Positions 25,505 through 32,806 of a DNA stretch of 47,933 bases are shown one piece after another (within the stretch, counting starts at the first letter, position 1; the number at the start of each line of letters is the position of its first letter). Under the pieces are notes generated by a model that saw only the letters and a program-made list of their open reading frames with translations, did no database searches and was not told where the DNA came from. Both the position numbers and the translations under genes were made by a program. This stretch comes from CAZGMN01 sp964645765 (lineage in GTDB: Bacteria; Acidobacteriota; Aminicenantia; Aminicenantales; Aminicenantaceae), in contig CAZYBE010000024.1 in the NCBI GenBank assembly GCA_964645765.1, forward strand, positions 1 to 47,933. The letters run 5' to 3'.

Positions 25505-25771
25505 CTAGGCTAAAAGGTTAAGCAGCTTCTCCTCTAGCAATGAATAAGCTTCCTCCGCAGAATAAGATATATCAGGACGAAGGAGAGGCTGGGTATCGAT
25601 AAGAAAATTACGATCTTTTATTTTCAAAAGAAGGTTTCTTTGCAGTTGCTCCCAGCTAATTCTCAAGCCTTGTGATTCAAGATGCCGAATGATCAGATCC
25701 TGCTCAACCTGAGCATCGCTTTTCCACGGTGCATTCGCTCGCCATTCGACTATATATGCTCTTGGAATCAA
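25505..25771 (-). pseudogene. AbiEii-type toxin with internal deletion
   Basis: This 88-residue frame starts at TTG 25771, overlapping the AbiEi stop. Its first ~28 residues (MIPRAYIVEWRANAPWKSD, QVEQDLII) match the start of AbiEii nucleotidyltransferase toxins. Residues ~29-88 (LLLKIKDRNFLIDTQPLL, SAEEAYSLLEEKL) match the family's C-terminal end. About 200 residues that normally carry the catalytic GG-T-LHK and D-D motifs are missing without a frameshift. The remaining protein cannot have nucleotidyltransferase activity. Family alignment is from memory. Confidence 0.7.
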
Positions 25772-26568
25772 AGACTCTCAGCCTCTATTATTTGATTCTC
25801 GAAGAGTTTCCATTTTTTATTAAACGAAGATTCGCCTTTACTTTGGGCTGGGTCAAGGAGAACAGGATGAGATTTTTGTTTGAAAAGCCATTGGGCCAAA
25901 CTTTCTGTCCTCGATTCAAAGCCTAAGTGGTCCAGCAGATAACCCAATCTCTGAATATAAACGAAGCTTTTTTCTTTACGGGCAATCAAAATCAGTTCAT
26001 CGGCACTAATTTTTTCTGCAAGCTCCAAGAGAATAGTCGCAATATTTCCAAGTCCGCCTGAGGCTATTGGATATTTGATAAGGTCAAGAGCTGTCAATTC
26101 CGGGCCAGAAGCTTTTAAAAATCCAGTCTCTGTCTTAATCTGCATTGTGCCAGAGGAAACATCCAAATTCTTTTTCATGAAAAAGTGAATGCTCAATCCC
26201 TTCACAAGAATGGGACGCAACTGTTTCTCAGTCAGGACTTGAAATTCTTGGGGCCTTTGGTGAGCTGCGCCGTGGAAGACAGCCGCGCTAAGCAAGCCGA
26301 CATAATAGGGTAGATTTAAGTGAGCCATTAGATCGTGTATAAACCATTCTGGGGGCAAAATGCCGCTTTCCCTATATTCCAGAGGAATAATCACATAAAA
26401 TCCGCGGCTCACTAGAACTATGCGACCTTTCTGTTGTTGCCTCTCAAGAGCCCTTCTGACCGCACGCTCTATCTGCCCGGTTTTTTGGATGATTTCCTCT
26501 AGGCTAAAAGAATAACGCCCTTGAGATTGAATCTGATCGATGAAAAGGCCTATTTTTTCTTTGTTCAT
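25768..26568 (-). CDS. AbiEi-like antitoxin/regulator
   Basis: From ATG 26568 the protein has 266 residues (ATG 26586 adds six). The N-terminal winged-helix region (FSLEEIIQKTGQIERAVRRA, then GRIVLVSRGFYVIIP) and C-terminal domain fit the AbiEi/type IV antitoxin family. AbiEi represses its operon and neutralises the nucleotidyltransferase AbiEii. Its partner (25505-25771) is gutted, so the regulator is an orphan or keeps another role. No clear ribosome-binding sequence precedes either ATG. Confidence 0.75.
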   Translation of the reverse strand: MNKEKIGLFIDQIQSQGRYSFSLEEIIQKTGQIERAVRRALERQQQKGRIVLVSRGFYVIIPLEYRESGILPPEWFIHDLMAHLNLPYYVGLLSAAVFHGAAHQRPQEFQVLTEKQLRPILVKGLSIHFFMKKNLDVSSGTMQIKTETGFLKASGPELTALDLIKYPIASGGLGNIATILLELAEKISADELILIARKEKSFVYIQRLGYLLDHLGFESRTESLAQWLFKQKSHPVLLDPAQSKGESSFNKKWKLFENQIIEAESL

Positions 26569-26587
26569 TTTATATTTTATAGGCAAA

Positions 26588-26608
26588 ATGCGACATATTT
26601 TGTCGTAT
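26588..26608. promoter_or_regulatory. Candidate AbiEi operator
   Basis: CGACA (26591-26595)-TATTT-TGTCG (26601-26605), with a further matching AT/AT pair outside. It lies directly before the abiEi start. AbiEi proteins are known to bind inverted repeats before their operon. Confidence 0.4.
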
Positions 26609-26725
26609 TTCGCATATAACCTTCTATTTCATGCTCACAATAGCATTTTTTCTCCGTTTGGGCAACTTGAATTTTTTGTAAGCTTAAATAAATAGAGAGG
26701 GGGATTTTTCGCGGATTTCCCCATC

Positions 26726-26817
26726 TTTTAATCAATAATCCGAGAAAATTTGTGGGACTGGCAAGCTATGGACTGGAAATTGTAGAGCGTGTGCCCATCG
26801 ACTCCCGCCCGTCGGAG
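26726..26817 (+). pseudogene. Fragment of a second ribBA copy, part 1
   Basis: It matches ribBA 25097-25188 closely: NNPRKFVGLASYGLEIVERV followed by PID and RPSEF. It breaks off where intact ribBA reads NEL, and continues at 27998 after ~1.2 kb of sialidase sequence. Confidence 0.85.
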
Positions 26818-27890
26818 TTCGCCAAGTCGATGACAACGTGCCTAATAGTACGGCGTTTCCAAGTGTAGGTGATATGGACGAGTCCGTCTCTCGACTGGAT
26901 GACCGCAGGATAAGAAAATTCTGCTCCTCTCTCATCCTCTAAGATTAAGATCGGGTTCCAGGTGTTCCCATCAACGCAAATAAGGACGGAAAGAGGGCTG
27001 CGACCCCTGGTCGTCGGATTACAGACCAGGACATGCCTTCCGTCGCGGAGCGTTATGGCGTCAAGACCCGAATTCGGGTTCGGAAGCGACAAGGGCTTGG
27101 GCTGCGTCCATGTCCGTCCTTGGTCCTCGCTCCGAGTGGCATAGACGCGCTCCGCAGTGCTCCTCAGCAGGGCCAGGACGCCGCGCTCTCCGATTCGCAA
27201 AAGAGCTGGCTGGATCACGCCGAACGCATTGCCGTCGTTGATAGCGTCTGTTTTTTCCCATGTTCGTCCTCGGTCGCTCGTCCATTCGAAATGCACACGC
27301 CAGCCGCCTCTCTCTGTGGAACTTCCGCAAAGGATCGTTCCGTCAGAAAATTCAAGAGGATGGTTCTTAGTCGGGCCATAAATGCCCTCTGGAAGACGCT
27401 GCGGCGCAGCCCACGTCAGGCCATCGTCCTCGGAGGTGGTTATCATTCCCCACCAGCGGGACGGGCTCGGACCTACCTTATAGAATAGGAGAAGAGGCCC
27501 TTCCTTCGGGAGGGATAGAACTGGGTTCCAGCACGGCTGGCGTTCGCCTTTGGACCCGCGGCCGGATGCAACCTCGGCCGGCGCTGACCAGGCTGAACCG
27601 TCATGGCGGGACAGCCAGATGCCGACGTCCGGGTTCCCCTCCTTCGTCCCCCCGAACCAGGCTGCGACCAGTCCCGACTTTGTTTCCACGATCGTCGATG
27701 CGTGGCACTGGGAAAACGGAGCGTCCTTGAAAATATCTTCGCGAACGACGATCGCAGCGGGCTTTTTTTCTGAAGGTGCCGGCAGTCCGACCTCTCGCAC
27801 CATTTCCTCATAGAAGGCGGCGCCGAGGCCGAAGACCGCTGCAAAGAACAAAGCGACGAGCATGCGTAACCCAAAATCGGTGCTACCCAT
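26766..27890 (-). CDS. Sialidase family (BNR/Asp-box) protein inserted in a ribBA relic
   Basis: From ATG 27890 the protein has 374 residues (the frame extends to 27938). A hydrophobic N-terminal segment (about 9-27) suggests export. It shows a sialidase propeller: FSQCHASTIVE, WFGGTKEGNPDVGIWLS, and Asp-box units S-D-DGLTW, TSDRGRTWE, SEDQGRTW, and ends near YTWKRRTIRHVVIDL. The last ~15 residues are read antisense through the ribBA relic, so the C-terminus is chimeric. The gene is clearly GC-richer than the flanks, with CGG/CGC-rich codons, suggesting transfer. The family includes exo-sialidases and related glycosidases; substrate unknown. Confidence 0.8.
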   Translation of the reverse strand: MGSTDFGLRMLVALFFAAVFGLGAAFYEEMVREVGLPAPSEKKPAAIVVREDIFKDAPFSQCHASTIVETKSGLVAAWFGGTKEGNPDVGIWLSRHDGSAWSAPAEVASGRGSKGERQPCWNPVLSLPKEGPLLLFYKVGPSPSRWWGMITTSEDDGLTWAAPQRLPEGIYGPTKNHPLEFSDGTILCGSSTERGGWRVHFEWTSDRGRTWEKTDAINDGNAFGVIQPALLRIGERGVLALLRSTAERVYATRSEDQGRTWTQPKPLSLPNPNSGLDAITLRDGRHVLVCNPTTRGRSPLSVLICVDGNTWNPILILEDERGAEFSYPAVIQSRDGLVHITYTWKRRTIRHVVIDLANSDGRESMGTRSTISSP

Positions 27891-27997
27891 CGCCAGACAA
27901 CTATATCTCTGGCCGAGCAACTGAGTCAAGGATAGCAAAAAAGCAGAGAAAACAGACCTTGAGCGATCGTAAAAGCCAGCGTCCTCTGAAAAAAATG

Positions 27998-28063
27998 CTG
28001 AAAATCAAATATTTAAAGACAAAAAAAAAGAAGCTGGCCGCATCCTGGAGATGGTTTAATCCT
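27998..28063 (+). pseudogene. Fragment of a second ribBA copy, part 2
   Basis: It matches the end of ribBA (about 25187-25252) through the stop region, including ATCCTGGAGATGGTTTAATC. A missing base in the A-run shifts the frame. It starts exactly where part 1 (26726-26817) stops. Confidence 0.85.
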
Positions 28064-28068
28064 CTGCC

Positions 28069-28881
28069 TTATCCGGTTGGTTTGACCCCATAAACCTTGA
28101 CACTAACAATCGTTTCAGCGATTTGTCGCAGTCTTTCTGGCGATATGCCCAGGTTTCTCAATATTGCCTGTGCTTTGGGGTCGTTTATCAGATAATCAAT
28201 AGGAAAAGAAGTCTCCCCAACGACCCTAACATTTTGGAATCCTTCAGCTTCTATAATCTTGATGTATTCGTCTTTCAGCGACGCGCCGGCAACACAGCCA
28301 ACATAGGCTTCGATTGAATTCCTGATAGCATCCGGAAGCGGCTCCAAGAGCACAATGTCCGAAATCATTATTCTGCCAGTTGGTTTCAACACACGAAATG
28401 CCTCGGAAAATGCCCTTCTCTTATTTTGAGCGAGGTTGATTACGCAGTTGGAGATAACGGCATCAACCGAATTGTCTGGAATTGGCAAATTCTCGATTTC
28501 TCCCAGCCTGAACTCAACATTTTTATAGTGGCCTTTTTCCGCATTCTCTCTTGCCTTTTCTACCATTTCTGGTGTCATATCCACGCCGATTATTTTTCCA
28601 TTCTTACCTACTTTATTCGAGGCAAGGAAACAGTCAAACCCAGCCCCAGAACCAAGGTCAAGAACCGTTTCTCCCTCTTTCAATGAGGCCAGGGCGACGG
28701 GATTTCCACAGCCTAATCCCAGATTTGCCCCTCCCGGAACTGCGGCGAGGTCTTCTTCGCCGTATCCTATCTGCTTGCTGATAAGCTCTGCTTCATTATT
28801 ACAACCACAGCAGGAGTTGCCTTGTTTTGCCGCTTTGGCATAATGCTCTCTCACGACTTTCTTCACCCTTATCTCTTCCAT
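28069..28881 (-). CDS. arsM: Arsenite S-adenosylmethionine methyltransferase
   Basis: ATG 28881 is preceded by GAGGAG; a GTG at 28896 is less likely. It has 270 residues. Near the N-terminus is a cysteine cluster GNSCCGCNNE; then the ArsM-like LGLGCGNPVALASL, SAM-binding VLDLGSGAGFDCFLA, and the conserved cysteines in ISNCVINLA and YVGCVAGA. These are hallmarks of ArsM, which methylates trivalent arsenic. It is co-transcribed with the AbrB-like gene, 11 bp apart. No arsR, arsB or arsC is seen. Confidence 0.9.
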   Translation of the reverse strand: MEEIRVKKVVREHYAKAAKQGNSCCGCNNEAELISKQIGYGEEDLAAVPGGANLGLGCGNPVALASLKEGETVLDLGSGAGFDCFLASNKVGKNGKIIGVDMTPEMVEKARENAEKGHYKNVEFRLGEIENLPIPDNSVDAVISNCVINLAQNKRRAFSEAFRVLKPTGRIMISDIVLLEPLPDAIRNSIEAYVGCVAGASLKDEYIKIIEAEGFQNVRVVGETSFPIDYLINDPKAQAILRNLGISPERLRQIAETIVSVKVYGVKPTG

Positions 28882-28892
28882 TTCAATACTCC

Positions 28893-29120
28893 TCACTTTA
28901 TCATTTCTTTAAGCATCGGCCCGAGTTTGCCCTTTATCATCTCGCTGAATTCATCAGCTTTGATTAAAAGAAAACAGCATGTCTTTCCATCTTTTTCCCA
29001 GCTCATGATAGCTAATTTATCGCCCGGACGAATACCGGCCTTCTCTCTGAGCTCCTTGGGGAAGACCATTTGTCCGCGTTCATCGACACTGGTTAATGAT
29101 TCTACTTTACAACAACCCAT
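28893..29120 (-). CDS. AbrB/MazE/SpoVT-like DNA-binding protein with cysteines
   Basis: This 75-residue protein starts at ATG 29120 behind AGGAGG. The swapped-hairpin motif SVDERGQMVFPKELREKAGI and GDKLAIM defines the AbrB family. A CC pair near the N-terminus (MGCCKVE) and another at TCCFLL might bind metal or metalloid. It precedes arsM in one operon. A role as metal-responsive repressor of its own promoter (direct repeats at 29165-29200) is an inference. Confidence 0.85.
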   Translation of the reverse strand: MGCCKVESLTSVDERGQMVFPKELREKAGIRPGDKLAIMSWEKDGKTCCFLLIKADEFSEMIKGKLGPMLKEMIK

Positions 29121-29164
29121 GGTTAATACCTCCTATCTTTTAATTAACCATATTATCCGTATAT

Positions 29165-29200
29165 ATCAGAATATTCAGAATAGTCAGATAATACAGCATA
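29165..29200. repeat. Four 9-bp direct repeats over the abrB-arsM promoter
   Basis: ATCAGAATA/TTCAGAATA/GTCAGATAA/TACAGCATA in exact 9-bp steps, covering the -10 (29188-29193) and the transcription start on the minus strand. A separate inverted repeat ATGGTTAAT/ATTAACCAT (29119-29127, 29143-29151) lies over the start codon. Confidence 0.6.
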
Positions 29201-29216
29201 AAAACGCGACTGTCAA
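29188..29216 (-). promoter_or_regulatory. Sigma-70 promoter of abrB-arsM
   Basis: On the minus strand TTGACA (29216-29211), 17 bp, TATTAT (29193-29188). Predicted start near 29181, inside the direct repeats. Confidence 0.65.
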
Positions 29217-29333
29217 GAGGGGCCCGGAGCATACGAATTTCATTTTTCGCATCGTAAGATTTCCCCTCTCATCCAGCTTGGAATCGACACTGCCCATTAT
29301 CACCAAGACTCAGAAAAGGAGGAAAAACGAAAG

Positions 29334-29378
29334 CAGGAAAGAAGAGGCGTCGGCCTGACCAACAATCCTCGAAAAGTG
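29334..29378 (+). pseudogene. Possible third ribBA scrap
   Basis: Reads QERRGVGLTNNPRKV, which joins the ribBA motif QEGRGIGLTN with the later TNNPRK motif of the same protein, as if the part between had been lost. Short, so uncertain. I see no gene in 29121-29514. Confidence 0.4.
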
Positions 29379-29399
29379 GCCAAGGTCCATTTCGTCTTT

Positions 29400-29438
29400 T
29401 TAACAAACTTTTAACAAACTCTTAACAACTCTTTGACA
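29400..29438 (+). promoter_or_regulatory. Pho-box-like array: four TTAACA units at 11-bp steps
   Basis: TTAACA at 29400, 29411 and 29422 and TTGACA at 29433, each separated by exactly 5 bp. This is the layout of PhoB/PhoP-family binding sites (TTAACA-type in Bacillus PhoP). TATATT (29459-29464) is a possible -10. The array is 77 bp before the barrel gene. Confidence 0.55.
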
Positions 29439-29514
29439 ACTCATATCTCCAACCAAGCTATATTCTCGCTGAAGGCCAAAAAGATGGCTAAAGCTATGAT
29501 AAAGGAGGCTAAAA

Positions 29515-30159
29515 ATGAAAAAAATCATGGCAGGAACGTTTATCCTGGGTTTAACGGCAGTCCTCTTGGCCCTTCCAGTGTATGCCCAGAGGACCAAAAA
29601 GGCTTTCATCGGCATCAGCGCAGGCTCGGGGCCAGTGGCTCAGAATTACAATGGCTACTGGTTCGACGGAGAAATTGGGATTAAGGTCACTGAGCACATC
29701 AGTTTCCTTGGCGAGGTCTCCTATGGAAGCGCAACGTATACTTATAATTCCAATTCCCTGTATTCAACATACAGCGAAGATACCAAATTCTCTTCAGCAC
29801 CGATCAACGTAACTCTGATTTATACAATCCCGATTGACGGCAAGTTCTTTCCCTATGGAGGGATCGGCATTGCCTATTATCCGCTCAAGGTCAAAGACTC
29901 ATGGAAAAGCACCTACAATTACTATGGCACTTCATATTCTGACTCCGGGTCTAAATCTTACGACGCTAATGCCGTTGCTCCGGTATTCAAGGTCGGCATC
30001 GAATTTGAAATTTCTAGCGCTATGAGAGTCATTGGCGAGATCAAGCAGTCTTCGGCAAAGGGCAAGCTCAAGGACACGAATGATTATGGATACACGAGCG
30101 AAACGAGCTTTTATTTCGGCGGAACCAAAGTGAAGGTCGGCTTCAGGTTCTACTTTTAA
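29515..30159 (+). CDS. Outer-membrane beta-barrel protein (porin-family, ~20 kDa)
   Basis: This 214-residue protein starts at ATG 29515 behind AAAGGAGG. The signal peptide is cleaved near VYAQ. A small eight-strand-like barrel follows: KAFIGISAGSGP, HISFLGEVSYGS, NVTLIYTIPIDGKFFPYGG, AVAPVFKVGIEFEIS, and a C-terminal strand VKVGFRFYF ending in phenylalanine. Typical of outer membrane protein beta-barrel domain families, with Ser/Tyr-rich loops. The upstream Pho-like box suggests phosphate- or stress-controlled expression. Confidence 0.75.
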   Translation: MKKIMAGTFILGLTAVLLALPVYAQRTKKAFIGISAGSGPVAQNYNGYWFDGEIGIKVTEHISFLGEVSYGSATYTYNSNSLYSTYSEDTKFSSAPINVTLIYTIPIDGKFFPYGGIGIAYYPLKVKDSWKSTYNYYGTSYSDSGSKSYDANAVAPVFKVGIEFEISSAMRVIGEIKQSSAKGKLKDTNDYGYTSETSFYFGGTKVKVGFRFYF

Positions 30160-30193
30160 AAATTTATCATTTGAGCTCTGCTGAAATACGCTT

Positions 30194-30420
30194 TTGGCTG
30201 TTCACCATCAAGCCTTTTTTCGAAAGGCAGGGTCGACGGCAGCCAGCGGAGTCAATTTGACCGGCGCCAAAGGGTCGGTGACGGTCAGCGGAGGCAGTTT
30301 GACTATCGCTGAAAAGGGCAATTTCGGGTTTGAAGTCGAGCTTATTCCAATCAGGCTGAAGAAATTTAATCTGTATGATCTCAGAACAGGAGATTTGACC
30401 CATGTCGAATTGACACTCAC
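30194..30420 (+). pseudogene. ribE 3' remnant (second lumazine-binding repeat)
   Basis: About 200 bp resemble ribE 23812-23966: GSLTIAEKGNFGFEVELIPI aligns with the intact GVSLTIAELGNSWFEVELIPI. The start of the segment is doubled (GSTAASGVNLTG then GSVTVSGGSLT). The 5' half of ribE is absent, so it cannot make riboflavin synthase. Confidence 0.8.
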
Positions 30421-30530
30421 ATCATCGGATGATAGGCTTTCTGCATGATCAGCAACATGGTTTTGAGGCTCAAAGGCAAGCGACCTCGTTTGGCCCCAAA
30501 AAATAACTTCCTATCCTCAATAAGCTTGAA
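30409..30530. repeat. Intergenic repeat, copy 2 (after the ribE remnant)
   Basis: It aligns with 25321-25440 and includes the first ~28 codons of the following open frame. So those N-terminal residues of the EEP-barrel gene may be an accident of the repeat. Confidence 0.7.
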
Positions 30531-32703
30531 GTCGAAGCCTCTCAGGCTTCATCATGTTTTTGGCTGGAGAGTTTTTTTGATATTTTCTTTCTTATTAACG
30601 CTGCAGGGTGTTGCGCAGAAAGCTTTTCCAACAGAGCCGGCAAACTTGCGCATTCTTACAATTAACGTCTGGTCTGGACTGGATTATAAAGGTGTCATTC
30701 GAATGGGGGAATACGAGCCGGCTGAACGGCGAAAACTGCGATTCCAGGCGCTTCTCCGCGAGATTCAAGAAATCAATCCCGACATTATCTTCATTCAAGA
30801 GGCAAATCCTGTGGCCAAGTATTCAGCCAAGCTTGCCGATTCGCTCGGCTTTGACGAGATCCATCAGGTTTGCATGGCAGGAATCAAATTTGGCCCTCTA
30901 GGAATTCCAGCGAATTTTAAAGAGGGGATGGCAATTTTAGCACGGCCGACACTTAATTTAAGAAACCAGGATGTATGGAAACTCTCCGGGTCCTTTGGAA
31001 TCTATGGAGATGCGATTACGATTCATTTCGACGAATCCATATTCTTATTGGTTGGAAAAATCAATGTTCATGATACGCCTGTTTATCTGGTGAATGTGCA
31101 TCTTGCCTCTTCGCCGCCTGAAGATACTCAATTGGCCAGCAAGTTCGGAAGTCTTGTTGAGGAGAACAAGCTCGGTAAGGAAGAATTCTCGGAAGGAACA
31201 AAAATATGGGAATCAAGAGTCAAAAGGCGAACAAAAGAAATGGAGAAGTTGCTGAAGTTCATTTCCAAGCTTCCGGCTGAATCACCTGTCATCGTTGCCG
31301 GCGATTTCAACGACATCCCAAATTCCCGCGCGATTCAGCTTATCCAATCGAACGAATTCTTTGACGTCTATCCCTTTGGACATCCTAACCGCCTTTTCAG
31401 TTGGGATCCTGGGAACAATGAAAACATTTCTTTCTCTTCAAGAAAAACCGATGCCAAGGGCTCTCCCTTGCACGGCTATAATCTATTAGATGCAATGGAT
31501 TCAGAAATTCCGAAACGAATTGATTATATTTTCCTCAGCCGTCATTTTCAGCCAGAATGTGTTATAAACAGTCGCATAGTCCTTGACTCAGCCACGAATG
31601 GGGTTAAACCCTCAGACCATTATGGCATGTTTGCAGAGGTCAATCTTGACCAAGTTCTTGAATCCCCTCCTAAGGAATTCTTAACTGTCACTCCCCTTTC
31701 AAAGTCAAAATTAGATTTTCTTCCGATCCTCATGTACGACACTAATGTTGGTTTTGGCTATGGAGGAAAGTTATTTTTACTAAATCCGCTGAGAAGGAAT
31801 GAGTCTTTTGACCTGGTGCTTTTCAACAGCACAAAAGGAGAGCGGTGGTATCGCTTTATTTTTTCCTGGCCGGATTTTGAGCGGCGCCAGGGGAAAATTT
31901 ATCCCCTTGCGCTTGACCTGTTGATTGATTACGACAAATGGATCAAGAACAGCTTCTTCGGCATTGGAAACGAATCGAAATTTGAGGATAGGGAATATTA
32001 TACCAGAGAACCTCTTGAGCTGCGCCTGACCCTCAACAGAGGTTTCTCGCCTCATCTGGTGGGCCAGGTCGGCACTATTTACAGAACAATCAGGAATTTC
32101 AACTTTGAAGAAAACAGCCGCCTGGCGCAGGTCGAGCCGAAGCTCAGCAGCAGCCGGGTAAAAGTTGCATCGTTTTTTCTAAGCTTGAGGTCCGATACCC
32201 GGGATAGTTATATCAATCCCTCACGCGGCACAGTCCTTCAAGGAGAAGCTGAGTTTGCCCCAAAAACTGCCCTGAGCAACACTTCCTATACCAGTATGAC
32301 TTTATGGTTCCAATATTATTATTCATTGTTCTATCCCAAGACGGTGATGGCTCTGCGCATGGGGCTAAGAAATTTAATCGGAAACAGCCTGCCTGTTCAG
32401 GTTCTTTTGCCTATCGGCGGCAGCAATACTCTGCGCGGCTTTCCACAAGATCGATTCTTAGGAAAGACAGCTGCTGTGGTCAACGCCGAAATCCGATTTC
32501 CTATTTTCTGGCGCTTGGGGGGTGTCGCCGGTTTTGACGCAGGAAAAGTATGGAGTTCACCCAATAAAATCGACCTCTCGCGCTGGGCTACCAATTCTGT
32601 TCTGGGGTTAAGATTTTATATGGATACGTTTGTTGTTAGGGCCGATATCGGATTTGTCAAAGGGACCACAGGATTCTTTTTTAATTTTGGACATATTTTT
32701 TGA
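30445..32703 (+). CDS. EEP-family nuclease/phosphatase fused to an Omp85-type barrel
   Basis: This is a 752-residue frame from ATG 30445. The first ~30 residues come from a repeat and the true start may be further in. Hydrophobic signal at about 41-57. Residues ~67-400 form an endonuclease/exonuclease/phosphatase domain with all expected catalytic positions: N74 (LRILTINVWSG), E119 (FIQEAN), H in VNVHLASSP, D287/N289 (GDFND) and D391-H392 (SDHYG). Residues ~425-752 form an Omp85/BamA-like barrel: SFFLSLRSDTRDSYINPSRG, IGGSNTLRGFPQDRFLGK, EIRFPIFWRLGGVAGFDAG, final FFFNFGHIF. No POTRA domain is visible. The layout recalls type Vd patatin-barrel proteins (PlpD) with another enzyme. Its substrate (phospholipid, sphingolipid or nucleic acid) is unknown. 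Confidence 0.82.
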   Translation: MISNMVLRLKGKRPRLAPKNNFLSSISLKSKPLRLHHVFGWRVFLIFSFLLTLQGVAQKAFPTEPANLRILTINVWSGLDYKGVIRMGEYEPAERRKLRFQALLREIQEINPDIIFIQEANPVAKYSAKLADSLGFDEIHQVCMAGIKFGPLGIPANFKEGMAILARPTLNLRNQDVWKLSGSFGIYGDAITIHFDESIFLLVGKINVHDTPVYLVNVHLASSPPEDTQLASKFGSLVEENKLGKEEFSEGTKIWESRVKRRTKEMEKLLKFISKLPAESPVIVAGDFNDIPNSRAIQLIQSNEFFDVYPFGHPNRLFSWDPGNNENISFSSRKTDAKGSPLHGYNLLDAMDSEIPKRIDYIFLSRHFQPECVINSRIVLDSATNGVKPSDHYGMFAEVNLDQVLESPPKEFLTVTPLSKSKLDFLPILMYDTNVGFGYGGKLFLLNPLRRNESFDLVLFNSTKGERWYRFIFSWPDFERRQGKIYPLALDLLIDYDKWIKNSFFGIGNESKFEDREYYTREPLELRLTLNRGFSPHLVGQVGTIYRTIRNFNFEENSRLAQVEPKLSSSRVKVASFFLSLRSDTRDSYINPSRGTVLQGEAEFAPKTALSNTSYTSMTLWFQYYYSLFYPKTVMALRMGLRNLIGNSLPVQVLLPIGGSNTLRGFPQDRFLGKTAAVVNAEIRFPIFWRLGGVAGFDAGKVWSSPNKIDLSRWATNSVLGLRFYMDTFVVRADIGFVKGTTGFFFNFGHIF

Positions 32704-32745
32704 CGCCAAAAAGCGCCTGGCAGGACTTCAATGAAAGACGGTGGT

Positions 32746-32759
32746 CAGGCCGAGGCCTG
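32746..32759. repeat. Short palindromic hairpin after the EEP-barrel gene
   Basis: CAGGCC-GA-GGCCTG, with weaker outer pairing between CAGGAC (32721-32726) and GTCCTG (32759-32764). Possible transcript end, but no T-run. Confidence 0.4.
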
Positions 32760-32806
32760 TCCTGTCTTGAGTCTATGTTGACTTCCGTGATAAATTCTTA
32801 GCCGTC

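Noticed and set aside
28822..29358. Long open frame (178 codons) on the + strand
   Set aside because: It is antisense to the abrB-like gene and its promoter, with no recognisable domain.
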